DNA of 64,000 nucleotides from Polytrichum commune. Taxonomy: Eukaryota; Streptophyta; Polytrichopsida; Polytrichales; Polytrichaceae. Positions 1 to 12,060 of this stretch are shown piece after piece; the first letter of the stretch is position 1, and every line of letters begins with the position of its first letter. The stretch covers positions 7,626,001 through 7,690,000 of the forward strand of contig OX485804.1 of NCBI GenBank assembly GCA_950295325.1, read 5' to 3'. Position numbers and translations under genes: made by a program. The notes under the pieces are model-generated. The model made no database searches and had not been told where the DNA came from. It worked only from the letters and a program-made list of their open reading frames with translations.

Positions 1-1960
1 ATAGGCCTGGAAAAGCACATGAATGTTCTTGAAGTGAAGTTCTTTAAAACACATGTAGTGCAAACTCCTTCCTTGGCACCTATTCCTGACATGGTTATGA
101 AAACTCAAGATGTGCTGCTGTTTTACCTTTGGATTGGTGCAAGAACCGATGCAGCTTCAGCCTATTGTACTTACTTGGACAAAACAACACACTGGAAGCT
201 AAAGGATTCAAGTGTATTGTACCAGAAACTGAGACTCGTTATGACCTGATCCTTTTGCTCAGCCATTTTGCTTGGTATTGTGCTTTTGGGGCGAAAAGAT
301 TTACTCACAAGCAATTATCCTGTTGAGTTGTACCTGACAATTAGGTCCTCATCCTTTTGCTTACCCTTGTTTGCAACAATTTTTATGATTGCAATGATGG
401 GTGTCAACTTTCTCTTTTCTGTGGTGTAAAGAAATATTTACATGGGCAAGCATTTTGAAAGTTTCAGGAAGAAGAATCTCCTTGGATTATTTGCAGTTCA
501 ACCTAGCACCTACACATCAGACTTAGTATCCTGTAGAATTACTCTTAGTGAGGAAAAGCGACAACATGTTGCTTGAAATTGCACAGGCCTTTAAAACCTC
601 TTCCATCTACAGTAACATACACCATTTGGCCATTTACTTCCCCACACTCATCCTTCAAGGAACAAGGCGAGGATCCACTAGTCGATCAATATGTTTTGCA
701 GTCTTTCTAACAAAGCCAATGACCTTTATCTTTTTAATGGGTTGTGTTTTCATGGGAAATGTCTAAGTTTCAATGAGATCCTGGAATTGCATATTTGGAG
801 GAAATGGTTGCACCTGTGATTTGAGAAGAATCTTTGAGCAATGTATCAATGGTCTTTTGGCTATTTTCGGCTATGGGAACAAGTTCAGATTTATTTATTC
901 CTTTGGTTCTTTGTGTCTTTGTTTCTGTATTCCTTTATGAGTCTTCTCATACTCTCAAATTGGTGGACTTTGGACTTTGACATGCTTATTTTTTTTTACA
1001 GTTTGCTAAAGTAATGGGGAGTTAAAGGGATTTTTGAAAGAGGGACCTGATGGTTGGACATTTTAAAATTTTGGTTCCTGCAGCACTATCCTAATCATAT
1101 ATATTGAATGGCGGATTGTTGACATTCCACAAGCTGGTAGGAAAGTGCCTTTAAAGCCAAGTCTTTATGCTTACTGGATTGAATGGCTCATTAGTTATTT
1201 TGCTGAAGACACAATAGATCTTTAAGCTTATTTCTGATAAGTCTCATAGTTCATTGGCATGGCAATGCATAGATGGCATTCCCATTTTGTGGCTTTCAGC
1301 AAAATCTTTGCTCTTTGCTTCTGTTGATTATCACTGTCACCACCAAGAAATGTTGTGTATTCTATGAGTTGTATGGGCAATCTATGAATGAAATCTGGAA
1401 TTGAAATGGCATTCAAGATCAGAGTCGTTTTTGGTGCAATGAGGTGAGTCAGGTGACTTATGGGGAGTTTCCATGTACGCCGCTTGCCCACCAGATTCTA
1501 GTGTGAATAATGACAAACCTGCCCAAATTTAGAGGGGATTTGGTGGGGCAAGGCTCGTATTTGCTTACTAGCTACTCTCATCTTCCCGAATCCAGGTCCA
1601 CATATTAACCTCCTCCTAAACTGGGCCTTCAATCTTTTGGTGATCAAAACTTGTAGGTTAAAGATATTTTAGCGGGCACATGGAAGTCAAGTGGCCTATA
1701 TCCGTGGCCCTTCACATTCTAGTAGACCATTAGAACGTGGTTGGATGGCGGCTTGTGTTTAACTACATGCCAATACCTTCGACATGTGGGCGAGTGACCT
1801 ACATAGAAACTTCACCCTTAGAGGGACTTGAGTTGTTTTAGCGATGAAGTGTATGCATCTTACTTGGTGGAGTGATGTTCTAGGATATTTTATGCTTCTT
1901 TGTTTTAGTTCAAAGTCATTCCCCAAAAAGGTAAATTGAAGAATCATTTTGCCTCAATTG
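1..1960. other. No recognisable gene; possible gene tail at left edge
   Basis: The first 250 bases stay open in frame 1 from the window edge, and a second open stretch overlaps to about 326. Neither gives a protein I recognise. The following 1.5 kb is T-rich and broken by stops in all frames, compatible with a 3' untranslated region or plain intergenic DNA. This could be the last exon of a gene lying to the left, but nothing in the sequence proves it. Confidence 0.2.
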
Positions 1961-1982
1961 ATGCAACATTGGCCTATTTTAA

Positions 1983-2260
1983 GGGCTAGTTTACACCATT
2001 GACCATGAAGTCAGACCATGGAAGATGGCCTTTTTCAATGCTCCGACTTGATGGTCCAACTTTTATGGTCCGATTTCTTAAAAAATTGATCTACAAAGCC
2101 TTTGGGCCCCTCACTAGGTGTAAATGGAATGTGGACCAAGAAGAATGACCATGCACCAAAAAGTGAATGTGCTGATTTTTAAAAATATATTCCCAAAAAG
2201 AGTATTTTTGAAAAAAAATCAACTTTGACCATTCTCTTGTCTTCACTTTTTGTTAAATGT
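1983..2260 (+). mobile_element. Tourist-like MITE relic (GTTTACACC family)
   Basis: Starts with GGGCTAGTTTACACC just after TAA and shares several hundred bases, in inverted orientation, with 27,780-28,091, including the repeated GACCATGAA and GGTCCAAC motifs. A 3-bp TAA/TTA target and a GGGC-type terminus fit non-autonomous PIF/Harbinger (Tourist) elements. The right end is indistinct, so the end coordinate is approximate. Confidence 0.45.
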
Positions 2261-2559
2261 GTCAAAGATATGGCTTGCAAATCTTCTCACAACAATTCTT
2301 ACAAAAAAAAAATGACCGATTTAATTTGTACATGTGACATGTACAATGTACAATAAGCATTGAGTATACATGGTGAAGTAGGTTGCAAATAATGCTCATG
2401 GTCCATGTTGCAAATCAACCCTAAGTTCAGAGTTGTTTTTACAAATTATCCATTAATAAGAATGATTTGTAGATTACTAGTGGGTGGGATCCACTAAAAG
2501 TTGTGATAAATGACATGGTATGCATCTCCCACACCTCAATATTGTTGCACATCATATAT

Positions 2560-3340
2560 TACGGTATTAAACATGTGACTGCAGTTTGGAGCCAACATTA
2601 CCGAGACCCCCTACTTGTAAATCTTTTCTAATTCTTACACAAATCGTATCAATGAGCTCCCCTCATGCATGTTAACTTATGTAGTCCTATTGTAGACACT
2701 TCCAATTCCACAAACAAGAAGAAGAGATGACTCCCTTGTTGCCACCGGTGTAAATGTTGGTATTGTTTCATCTTCAACTTCCTCCAAGTCTACATGAAAT
2801 CCCAAAATGGGCATTGCAAGAATTAGAGGCCCTAAAGATTGCCTCTTTAAAGAAAGGAACACCTTGAACATGCATGGACAAGCCAACTTCCACCCATCCC
2901 CCCCAAGGGCAAGCTCCTAGGTTCTTAGATGATTGATAAGAATACTTGGTCAGCCATATACCCCCACTCGGTATGATTGGGTGGATTATAGATGGCAAAT
3001 TACACCAAAACTTAAGTGCTAAGAAGGTCACCCATCTAAGTAAAATTTTGGCCTTAGGCAACTTTAACCTTGGAGTTTCAATGAAATCCAAGTTAAGGCC
3101 TTGGGTTTAATCCCCCCTAATTCCACAAACAAGTTGATTGTTTGAATTGTCTCATTTGGTCCATGGGCCAACAATGGACTCTGGACCCGTTTAAGGAAGA
3201 AGGGCAACTCTCTCTCCAATGAGGGTTGCAATATTGTTTTCCTTTATCTTGAACTAAGAACGGGTACAAATCCACTCTTTCAAAAATAACCTCCCTCATT
3301 AAGTGGTTTATGACTCACACACTTTTAATACCGCATGCCG
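2560..3340. repeat. Dispersed repeat, second copy at 40.8-41.6 kb
   Basis: This stretch is repeated at about 40,800-41,620 with many substitutions and small indels; both copies contain the same GAGCTCCCCTC and ACACTTCCAATTCCACAAACAA landmarks. On the minus strand both give broken but alignable peptides (for example VDLYPFLVQDKG here and VDLYRFLVQDKG there), so it may derive from an old coding element. I do not recognise the protein. Most likely an old transposon fragment. Confidence 0.5.
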
Positions 3341-3548
3341 GAGAGTTTAAGCGATTAAGGGATGCTTTACACTACGGTGGAGAAGTCCTCCAGTCAAGAA
3401 TTCTAGGGAATTCTGAAATTTGATTGGCCGAGAGTGACACTCTTGACTGGTGGTGGTTTACACTAAGGCCAAGAGTCCTTTGATGAAGAACTTTGTACAT
3501 GGATGAAAAAATGACATGGTTGGCAACGTGGCGACACTTTTTCCAAGG

Positions 3549-3622
3549 GGAGTTCTCCAGAGGTCAAGTTTCTTGGGCAACCTCAAAGCTTTGGACAAGA
3601 AACTTGGCCTCCGGAGAACTCC
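3549..3622. repeat. Near-perfect hairpin with 27-bp arms
   Basis: GGAGTTCTCC, GAGG and CAAGTTTCTTG are followed after a loop of about 20 bases by their reverse complements in mirror order, with only two mismatched spacer bases. The hairpin lies in a short block (3,355-3,650) that also holds two TTTACACTA motifs typical of the Tourist-like elements of this window. Confidence 0.6.
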
Positions 3623-3656
3623 GACTTCAATAAAATATTCTTCTTTAGAGAAATCT

Positions 3657-4058
3657 CTCAGGGGGTGCACTCCATTGTCAAGTTGAACACCGCATGCGAT
3701 AAATAAAATCTACTTTCTACTTAAAGCATCACCAAAATGGGTCAAAATTTTACCAATTATTTTTCATGAGTAGATATACACAGTATCTATTACACAGTAA
3801 AAAAAACCAAATTTGATGATTTTTTTTTTGATAAAATTTATAAAACTTATTGTTTCTAACTAGAATGACACAAAATTGAACTTAAAAATTACTACAAAAT
3901 TAAGATGCTCACAAATTTCAAAAAATTATATAAAGAAGATATTATCAATGGTTATGCATATGTAGAAAATTTCTAAAATTATAAATGGCATATAATATAG
4001 GGTAGCAAACTTTTATTGCACGTGGTTATGAAACGTAAGGGGGTGTGATCGCCCCGAG
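3657..4058. mobile_element. MITE with 8-bp target duplication (CTCRGGGG family)
   Basis: A 402-bp AT-rich element bounded by direct 8-bp repeats AGAAATCT (3,649-3,656 and 4,059-4,066). Its ends are imperfect inverted repeats beginning CTCAGGGGG and CTCGGGGCG. No coding capacity. The interior aligns along its length with 46,545-46,961, which has better preserved ends. An 8-bp target duplication is the hallmark of hAT-type integration, so a hAT-family transposase is the likely mobiliser (inference). Confidence 0.7.
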
Positions 4059-4677
4059 AGAAATCTTTGCACTATTGTTCTCCCTCTTTAGTATGACATT
4101 TTTGGGAAATACAAAACAATCGTATTATCAAGGTGTTGTCTTCTCATTAATATGACAAATGACATAAAGTCGTCATACTATTGAGGGAATACGAAAACAT
4201 AAGTAATATGAGCTTTAAATTATATACAACAAGTTTAAGCAATATAGATGGTATGAAATAATAACTTATAACTCCAAACAATTACAAACATTCTCATGAA
4301 CTCTTAAAATAAGAGTCCAAAGATCTTTGGTGTTGCCTACCCAAGTTAGCAACTATCATCTTATCTAAATTCCCATCTAACTTTTGGAAACTAATAAGTT
4401 TATTAACACCAAAATATAAAGAGTTTTTTTAATAAGAAACTAGACAACAATGATGCATGATGTTTAGCATCAAGATACTGGTGATACTATATCACCCGTG
4501 TACAAGGCAACATACTAGGCAAGAGGCCACTCTCACCCTAACCATGTCCATTCTACACTAGTAACCCTAATTACCATTAAGTTCCCAACCGTAAGTGAAG
4601 TTCCCAAGTAGTTCCCAAGTGAAGATGGATGTATTTTAGATGTACATTATATAGATGAAAGGAGTTTTAGCATTAAC

Positions 4678-4841
4678 TACCTCTTTAATATGACAAAACA
4701 AAGATTCTATATGTTGCATTATCAAGTGTTGTTGTCGTATAAAAGAGGGAGTTTTGAACTAAAAAGTTTGGTCTTGTAAAAATGTGTCGTAATATTGAGG
4801 GTGTCGTATAAACGAGTGTCGTATTAACGAGGTTGGACTAC
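4678..4841. mobile_element. pogo/Tigger-like MITE fragment
   Basis: The left end CTACCTCTTTAATATGACA and the reverse complement of the right end, CAACCTCGTTAATACGACA, match at about 15 of 19 positions. The right end repeats the same unit (ACGACACTCGTTTATACGACA). Termini of the form CCTCNTTAATACGACA resemble pogo/Tigger elements of the Tc1-mariner superfamily. A related CTCCCTCTTTAGTATGACA motif at 4,079 and a partner near 4,160-4,190 suggest a second decayed copy to the left. Confidence 0.4.
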
Positions 4842-5128
4842 ACCAACATGTTATTTCTTTTAAAATAAATAAGAAGATAATGTTACCTACTTATTTACCT
4901 TAATTTGGATGTATTATAGAGGTGGAACATTTTCAACTAAATTATTGTCATGAAAGAAGTTCTAAAAGATTGCCATATACTTTTTTTTTATCAATATAAT
5001 TTTTATAAATATCAATACAATGGTCATTTAGGGGGTAAGGTTTCTATTATGGCCGGCTTTGGCCGTTTTGTGAAGTAGTCCAGTGGACTTCTCCTCTTGG
5101 TGAAGTTGTCCAATACACTTCTCCTATA

Positions 5129-5283
5129 GGTGGTTACACTACGGCCGGTCAAGACTTCTTAAGGCATTATTTTATTATTTTTTCATCTTCTCTGGCATAG
5201 CATCCCTCGCCTCAAACAACCATGTCTTGGGCGAAAGTTCTTGACCGACCGGTGCACTTCTCCACCGTAGTGTAAAGCGGCCC
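5129..5283. mobile_element. Tourist-like MITE fragment, right end intact
   Basis: The right end reads GTGTAAAGCGGCCC followed by TTA; in reverse complement this is GGGCCGCTTTACAC, the terminus shared with the elements ending at 20,263 and 51,098. The left side (GGTTACACTACGGCCGGTCAAG) is a shortened mirror of the right-side ACCGACCGGTGCAC region. The left terminus is not clean, so this is a partial element. Confidence 0.45.
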
Positions 5284-5288
5284 TTATT

Positions 5289-5720
5289 GTAGGTATGTAA
5301 GTTATGAAGTGACACTCAAGGATTCATGTAGAATTTGAGCTCACATGTGCTTTAGGCATTGAACTACACGTGAGTTTATTTATTTATTTTAAGTGTAGGC
5401 ATGCAAACTTTAAAATGGCAATCAAGTGGATTAATGTGGAATTTGAGGTTATACTCGCTTTAGGCATTGAACCACTGTTAGTTTTTTTGAATTTCATGGT
5501 AGGGTTGCAAGGTGTAAAGTGGTACTCAAGTGAGATTCATGTGGAATTTTAGGTCATACAAGACTACAAGTTTTCTCTAGGGATGGAACCACATGTCATA
5601 TTTTTGGAGTTTTTGTGTAGGTATGCAAGGTTTAAAGTGGCACTCAAGTAGGGTTGAAACAAAAGTTGAGCTTCAAAGTGACACTCAACTAAGATTTGAG
5701 GTCAACTTTTACCATCGCAT
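5289..5720 (+). repeat. Tandem repeat, about 105-120-bp units
   Basis: Units begin GTAGGTATGTAAG (5,289), GTAGGCATGCAAAC (5,395), GTAGGGTTGCAAGG (5,499) and GTAGGTATGCAAGG (5,617), giving periods of 106, 104 and 118 bases. Each unit holds a GTGGCACTCAAG-like block, a TGTGGAATTTGAGG-like block and a TTAGGCATTGAACCAC-like block. Units are diverged. The array starts directly at the right end of the Tourist-like fragment. Confidence 0.65.
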
Positions 5721-6437
5721 ACATGTCAAAATGAGGTCACATGTGAGTCGGCCTCCTAGAGTCTAAGCATGCATTAGCCCAAAATATCAATGCGATGGTC
5801 CTACTAGGTGTCTAGACATGTAATTGATATTTTGTAGGTGAATCAAGTAGTCTAATAGATCCTCCCTAGCCACATTCCCATCTAGCAATGCTCTTTCCTT
5901 GCTCACAAGGCCCATAAGTCTTGGAGGTAAGAAAGGATCACCGTCCTCTCTAGAAGCAAATTCTTCTTCTTGCATAGGTCGTAGGTGGCAACCAATGAGA
6001 AATCGGTCCAATATACAATCCTTGTTTACAAGTAGAATGTTGTGCAACACTTAACAACAATGTATAACTATAGGAAGAAAATATATTTTGAAGTGCGACT
6101 TTGTTCAAATTTCTTTAAATTGTGCCTTAAGAATGTCAAATCCTTGTTCGACACTAATGCGAGTGGAATGGTGTTTTTGATTACACCAAGTTTCATCACT
6201 TGATAGTGGCTTCTCCATGTGGCCCTTCTTGAATGGTGTGATGCACCAACTCAATAAAGGGTAAGCCTAGTATGACATAATATAAGGCGAGATAAGAAGT
6301 CCATCTAGCGATGTCATGAGGTCATCGTGTAAGCCCCCCATGACTCCTTCTTCCACCCTTCTGTATAGTTCCATTGTTTTAAAGTGAACACTATTATATA
6401 AGGATATCGGAAGACCAATATTAATTGAAGTGAAGTA
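5721..6437. other. No feature recognised
   Basis: Open stretches of up to 87 codons on the minus strand give no recognisable protein and are flanked by stops. I see no repeat structure here. Confidence 0.3.
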
Positions 6438-6545
6438 TTTCCTCTGTCCTAAAATGATTGTCCTACCCCCCGGAGTTTTATGTCCCAAAATGTTTGTAGG
6501 ACAAACATTTTGGGATTAAAAACTATGGGGGGTAGGACAATCATT
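6438..6545. mobile_element. Short Stowaway-like MITE (palindromic)
   Basis: An almost self-complementary segment. CCTAAAATGATTGTCCTACC on the left is mirrored by GGTAGGACAATCATT on the right, and the centre has CCCAAAATGTTTGTAGG facing ACAAACATTTTGGG. The left border TTTCCTCTGTCCTAAAATG resembles the CTCCCTCYGTCC terminus of Stowaway MITEs, which move by Tc1/mariner transposases and duplicate TA. The right terminus is worn. Confidence 0.55.
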
Positions 6546-8880
6546 AGGTTGTATTATTTCTGGTTATATTACCGCTAGTTGTTTTATTGTAGTTGTCTTG
6601 TTGTGGTTGTATTGTTCTAGTTGTACTGTTGCTGGTTGTATTGCTACTAATTGTATTGTTCTAGTTAGATTGATTTTGATTGCATTGTTTTTGGAGTATT
6701 CTTTCTATCTCATCGAGGTAGAGAAGTAGGGGTTTAGAGGCATGAGATAGAGATATCATTAATAGTTAGAGATAGAATTAGTGATTAGTGACAAAGTTAG
6801 AGACAAAAGCTATAGCTAAAACTCTAGTTTTAGTCTTGATTGGAGTATTGGCTTAGAGCGTGACAAAAGGTTATCCATCCAAATACTATTCATCGGAAGT
6901 CTGGCTCAACATTAAATCCTTTCATTGTTTGGCCAATCCAACCAAGAGTGGCCGGTGTGGAATTTGGTGGAAGTTAGGTATCTTGAGCCAAACCCCCCCC
7001 CCCCATCCTTTGTGGTAGCAATTAATAAGTATGATGGATGAAATTTAGATAAAGTTATGATGATTTAGGTTGGATGAAGAGCGGTATTCCGAGGTATGAA
7101 ATGATGCGCTTAAGATTAATTTAAGATGATGTGCATGTATGAATTTGATGCTCAAATGAATAAAATGTATTTGGATGATGCTAAGAAAGAGAAGATCATT
7201 GCTTGGAGACACTAGATTAGTCCACCCATCCAACCAATTTTGTGGGTTGTTACTTTGGTTGGAGTAGTAATTATTGCCACAATGTGACATCCCTTGCTCT
7301 ATCATATTGTTGAGGGAAAATTGTTGTGGTTGTGATCAATGGGTGCAAAGATGGTGAAGTGGACAACTCTTGATCCTTGTACATGTTTAAATGAAAGTGA
7401 TTCTAAACAATATACCAACTTTTGATTTTGTCAAAATATGGTCATGAATAAATTTTGGACTATATTGATCTACTAAGCCAAATAATATATGTTGACAAAA
7501 ATACTTTTTTAAAATACATATATTTTAGAAGACAAATGCATTGATATTCAACAAGTAATTATTAATTTTCTTTTTGAAACATGATAAATTTATATTGAAT
7601 TGATGATTTAAAAAAAATGTTGGATGATGACCTCAAGCGTATAATGTATTTAAAAAATACGTAAAAAAAATCAAGTTCAAAATAGTTAAGGTCATGAAAT
7701 TTTAAGCATTACTTTTAATGATAAGTTTGGAAAACCTCATATTGGTATTATATATTTGAGTACTTAACACAACAATAGTAGTCACCATGAAGAAATATTA
7801 AATTTAAATAATAGTTGGCGACTACTGTTAGGCGTTTGACCACCTCTCCATTTAGCCCAAGTTAACCTAATTTAATATCCTTAGTGCAATGTGCTTGGTG
7901 TACGATGTGTGGTGATGTTCTCAATGCTTCTATTCAAGGGTGCCTAATTTTAATTCAATTTCTTTACTTGTAGCTGCAAATAAACAATATCTTCATTTGT
8001 AGCCATTTATCCTGCATATGCAAATTGGAGTTTCCAATAAAACTATGTATGATGTGTCATTGTTCCCCCATCATTGGCACATCGATCTAAGATATGTAGG
8101 TCTTGTTTGGTTGTTTTTCTTACTCAAACACCTATATATGATAGGTGAGGATCAAAGGACAATTTAACATCATAAAGACACATGTTTAAATGAGCTAGTG
8201 GGGCAAAAAGGCCAATGTTAGTGGGAGAAGAAAGCTCACAAATTCTAACTAATTTTAACAAAAGTAGTTTTTTCACTTCAATGTTGGTTAATTACTGCAA
8301 CCAAAGTCTAGAATGTATAATGCATTTCAAGACTAGACAAAGAGATCATAATGCTAAGATAATATTCAAAGTAAAAGAACCAAACCAAAATGCTACAAAA
8401 TGAAGGAAATTTGTGACATTTCTCCAGACACCAAAAGAGCATAAGTTTTTGTCAGAACCTTAAATGCTTTGATGTGCATATCATTTCACTTGCAAAAACT
8501 TACAATTAGGTTTTTGTAAGACTCTCCAGTGCTACAAGAGGTTGCTAGCCAAGGGGGATCCACTTGTTCGAGTGGAACCCACCAAGGGGAACCTGCTCTT
8601 TCTCTTCAAAAATTACATAGACCCTCCCTTTGTGTTGATTATTGAACCTAGAATGATGTGTGTATTTTGAGCATAGCCCATATCATCATAACACATGTCT
8701 TTTTTTTTCTAAGGCCCACATACCTCAGAACCCTGCAACCCATACATTCATCCACTATTACATCTTCATAGGTTTGGGGTTCATTCACAAGACATAATGC
8801 CTCAAAGGACAGAAGTGTTAGAGAAATTAGAATAGAGGCAATCTGATGTATTAACCATATGAGGCTTAGGGTGCAAAAGC
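6546..8880. other. Intergenic, low complexity; no gene
   Basis: Contains a degenerate GTTGTATTGTT repeat (about 6,560-6,680), a run of 12 C (6,993-7,004) and a block at about 7,650-7,850 that aligns with 32,660-32,880, showing an old dispersed repeat. No open frame gives a recognisable product. Confidence 0.35.
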
Positions 8881-8889
8881 CATTTGAGA

Positions 8890-9075
8890 CTTAGGGTGGA
8901 CACCCTGGAACCAGGGTATATAGTTTAAATAATAACCCGGGACTTAACCCGGGTATCTGTAGGTTGAAGCTTTAACACTACAGAGTGTAACCCGGGTATC
9001 CCGAGGGTATTAGGGAGTTAAGTTAACTTAGTAAAGTTAAACCCCGGTTATCCCAAGGGTATAAACCTAGACCTC
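8890..9075. repeat. Cluster of CCCGGGTA/GGGTAT motifs
   Basis: AACCCGGG occurs three times, with GGGTAT/ATACCC-type halves spaced irregularly (ACCAGGGTATA, ACCCGGGTATCT, ACCCGGGTATCCCGAGGGTATTAGGG, CCCCGGTTATCCCAAGGGTATAAA). Probably the subterminal part of an unrecognised transposon; no terminus could be fixed. Confidence 0.3.
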
Positions 9076-10383
9076 GACCTCAGTAGGTATGGCCGACAAG
9101 TAGGTGCTTCAAATGGTGACAAGTGGCATTTACCAATATTTTATTATTTTCATACTTATAAATTTCTCTTCTACCGTATCAGGCAGCTTAAGAGGATTTG
9201 CACCTACATACTGTCCAAAATACATCTGACTATTATTCCTCTTACAACAAGAAGCAACATAGGTATTCTTAAACATACTCACAATAGGCATCCTTTGGAT
9301 GCAACAAAACCAATGCGGTGTATTGTACATGCAGACACATGAATTATCTTTTAATTGGAGTTAAGTTGACTTCAATTTACTGTAGGCCACATCGATTTTA
9401 AAATTGTGGGCACTTCAGAACAAGTGTGTCAACACTAATATGGGTGGATCCCCCTTGGCCAGCTCCACTTGACCAAGTGGAATCCCCTTAGCCGCTTCCA
9501 CTGCTGAGCCACTTCAATGGAACTATAATAATGGCAAACTATAAACATGCCGCTTGTTGTACAATGTGTTGCTTCCGTCTCTTTAAGAGTTGCCATCCCA
9601 CACTCAACACATGTGACTAGATGTGGCGCCCGTGCTTATGTCCAAGTTCTCCTGAGGAATTTGAGTGTTTGTTGTTTCATTACTACGAGCGTGAAAGAGG
9701 CCTCTATAGGAACATTAATGCCTCCATGTTGGCACAGTTCTTGAGGCGCATTCGCTAAGTCTTGAACTGGGTAAACCAATTTCTTGATAGAATGACTGTT
9801 ACATGCCCTAGCAGGATCCACTCGATCAAGTGGAACCTCCTCGCAGTGATTCACTCAACCAAATGGATGCTGCAAAGGTACTTACGCATCTACTTCATAA
9901 TTGTTCATCACTAGATCCACTGAGGCTCCAGTCAACCCACTCCTTGTGCTAATTGCAATTGTTACAATACTCACAAGCTCCTCTAGAGCAGATGCTCCAG
10001 ATAAGTTGAACTATGCCATACGTTGAATTGCTGACTAAGTGCGCAAGTGATTTTTTTTGTGCAGGGCGAACGAGAAAATGAATCCAGACCCATTCGCAAC
10101 AAAGGAGGTGATTTTTCTAATACCACATGTTGCCATCACACTATTTGTTGGGATAAATAATAACAATAAAGTTTTATTGTGTAGGGGTCATCCCTATCCG
10201 TAGCAATATTTTTAGAAGAGGGAAATGACGTCCATGTTGAAGATTTTGACCAAAATTGCAATGGGCTTCAAAGGGAGGATTGGATAAACATTCATGTGAT
10301 GCTTGTGAATGAAGATGGACAAAATATGGCAAAAGGCATTTGCCGTAATGTGAACAAAATCGATTGCGTGGAAGACAATTGTT

Positions 10384-11000
10384 TTGGAAGTGACCACGTT
10401 GGTGTCCTTACAAATGAAGCCTATTGAGGGAATGATGGACATGGGAGCCATGTTCACTTTGAGGGCGTGGCCACTCTCTTGTGTTTACCATAGTGGATGT
10501 ACTCTTGCACATCACCTTTTTGTGAGTAAACACAGATTGCATGCAAAATCCAAGTTACTGGAGAAATGGAGGAAGGACGGGAAAATGGCCTACGACATAT
10601 CTTGTACATTAGACCATAGTAAGCCCACTAAAAAAATCTCAAATACTGAACAATGCAAGCATACAACAACTCTTTGCAGTTCTCTGTTGCGATCCTGAGT
10701 GCCTTATCTTCTTTCCTGGAGATGAGGCACTCACACTTCGAATCGAATTTTATGATTGTTCTACAAGGATGAGGCATGCCAAACGACTCGAGGCTCACAA
10801 ACAAGTACGTCCACTTCTAGGGGGGTCTACGAATGTCGTCACTTTGAATGGAGGCAATATATGCGTCATAGCATGGAGGCACATATTTGTGATCTTGAAA
10901 GCCACATTCTATAGAATCTGTCACGAATTGAAGTGTGGTATGCGTCCGCAAGACCATGGAAACTTGAACACCAAATGGTACCATAACTTCCTTATATGAT
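10384..11000 (+). pseudogene. Decayed transposase-like coding fragment
   Basis: Two plus-strand open stretches (10,384-10,698 and 10,769-10,999, different frames) lie close together. The second contains GGNICVIAWRHIF, then KATFYRICHELKCGM, then RPQDHGN. A Cys/Ala-Phe-Arg block, a Ser/Lys-x-Thr-x-Tyr-Arg helix and a Gly-x-x-x-Gln-x-His-Gly-Asn block also occur in order in a family of DDE-type transposase proteins known from plants and invertebrates. I recall the pattern but cannot verify the family name. No catalytic acidic residues are visible and the frames are broken, so this is at best a relic. Confidence 0.25.
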
Positions 11001-11819
11001 GTTAGATGCTTACAAGTGACCAATCCATCATCATTTACGCTTCAAGTAGATGCCAATGGACTCCTCACCTGCCCCATTTGGGCAAGTATAAAGGAAGTTA
11101 TTCCTGTTCAAACCTTGTTAGTCCCAAGAGCCACTCCCATGCCACTGCTGCAACAAGGCTATGTCCTGGGACAGTGCCCCACTCATATTGCCATATGTCC
11201 TAGCTCACACCTCCGATTGAGATGTTCTTGAGCATCCTACGCATAGCTCATGGCCTTATTCTCGTGATTCCTAGTTTGCTTGGGTGGGAGGCGTTCCTAA
11301 CACCTAGGGCCCTCACTCACACTAGAATCACTTGGGCCCTCTCACCAATGGCGGCACAAGTCCCGGGTGTCACTCCAAGGTCCCCCTTGTGCCCATGGTG
11401 TTTTGGGCACTTCTAGTGAAGAGGTGCGCGACAGGGCAAATACCGAGGGCGGTAGGAGTGAGACATTAGAATTGCTTCTTGCATGTGCTTTCGTTGATAG
11501 TGTGAGCCACTACAACAAATACTACCATTGGTACTAAATATATATGGGTGGTTGGTCCATGGGAGACCATCATGACCTCTCAAGGTTAGTGGGATTTATT
11601 TTCGTTGATTTCAATACTTTACATGCTAATTGTACCAATATTGTCGACATGGTGTACTTGTCACGACCTTAATGAAAAGCTTAAAATAATTTGAGGGACT
11701 GTTGACCTATCCAATGTGAAGTGTTGTATATTAAACTTCAAGTTGATATTACAAATTCTATATGTAGTACTAGGAAGAGGTGGACACGGTGCGTATTGAG
11801 CATGCCAACGTGGACGACC

Positions 11820-12060
11820 GTATAGTTCCCACGATACCTTGCTATAATGTTTGCTTGCCATCCCATGTTGTCCTTCCCATATGTTGTTCCAACGTTCCCA
11901 TGGTGTTCCCATGTTCCCATGTAGTCATTCCCATGTAGTCATTCCCATGTTCACATGTAGGCATTCCCATGTGAGCAGCTCACATTCATGTGGTCCGACT
12001 TCAATGTTCCCACGATCCCACAAGCCCGTAATATGTTCATGTGTGCAATAAATTTGTGCC
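11820..12060 (+). repeat. Degenerate TTCCCATG short-unit repeat
   Basis: The stretch is built from variants of GTTCCCATG and ATTCCCATGTAGTC (the latter twice in tandem near 11,926-11,950). The unit length is irregular. No coding role is apparent. Confidence 0.5.
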
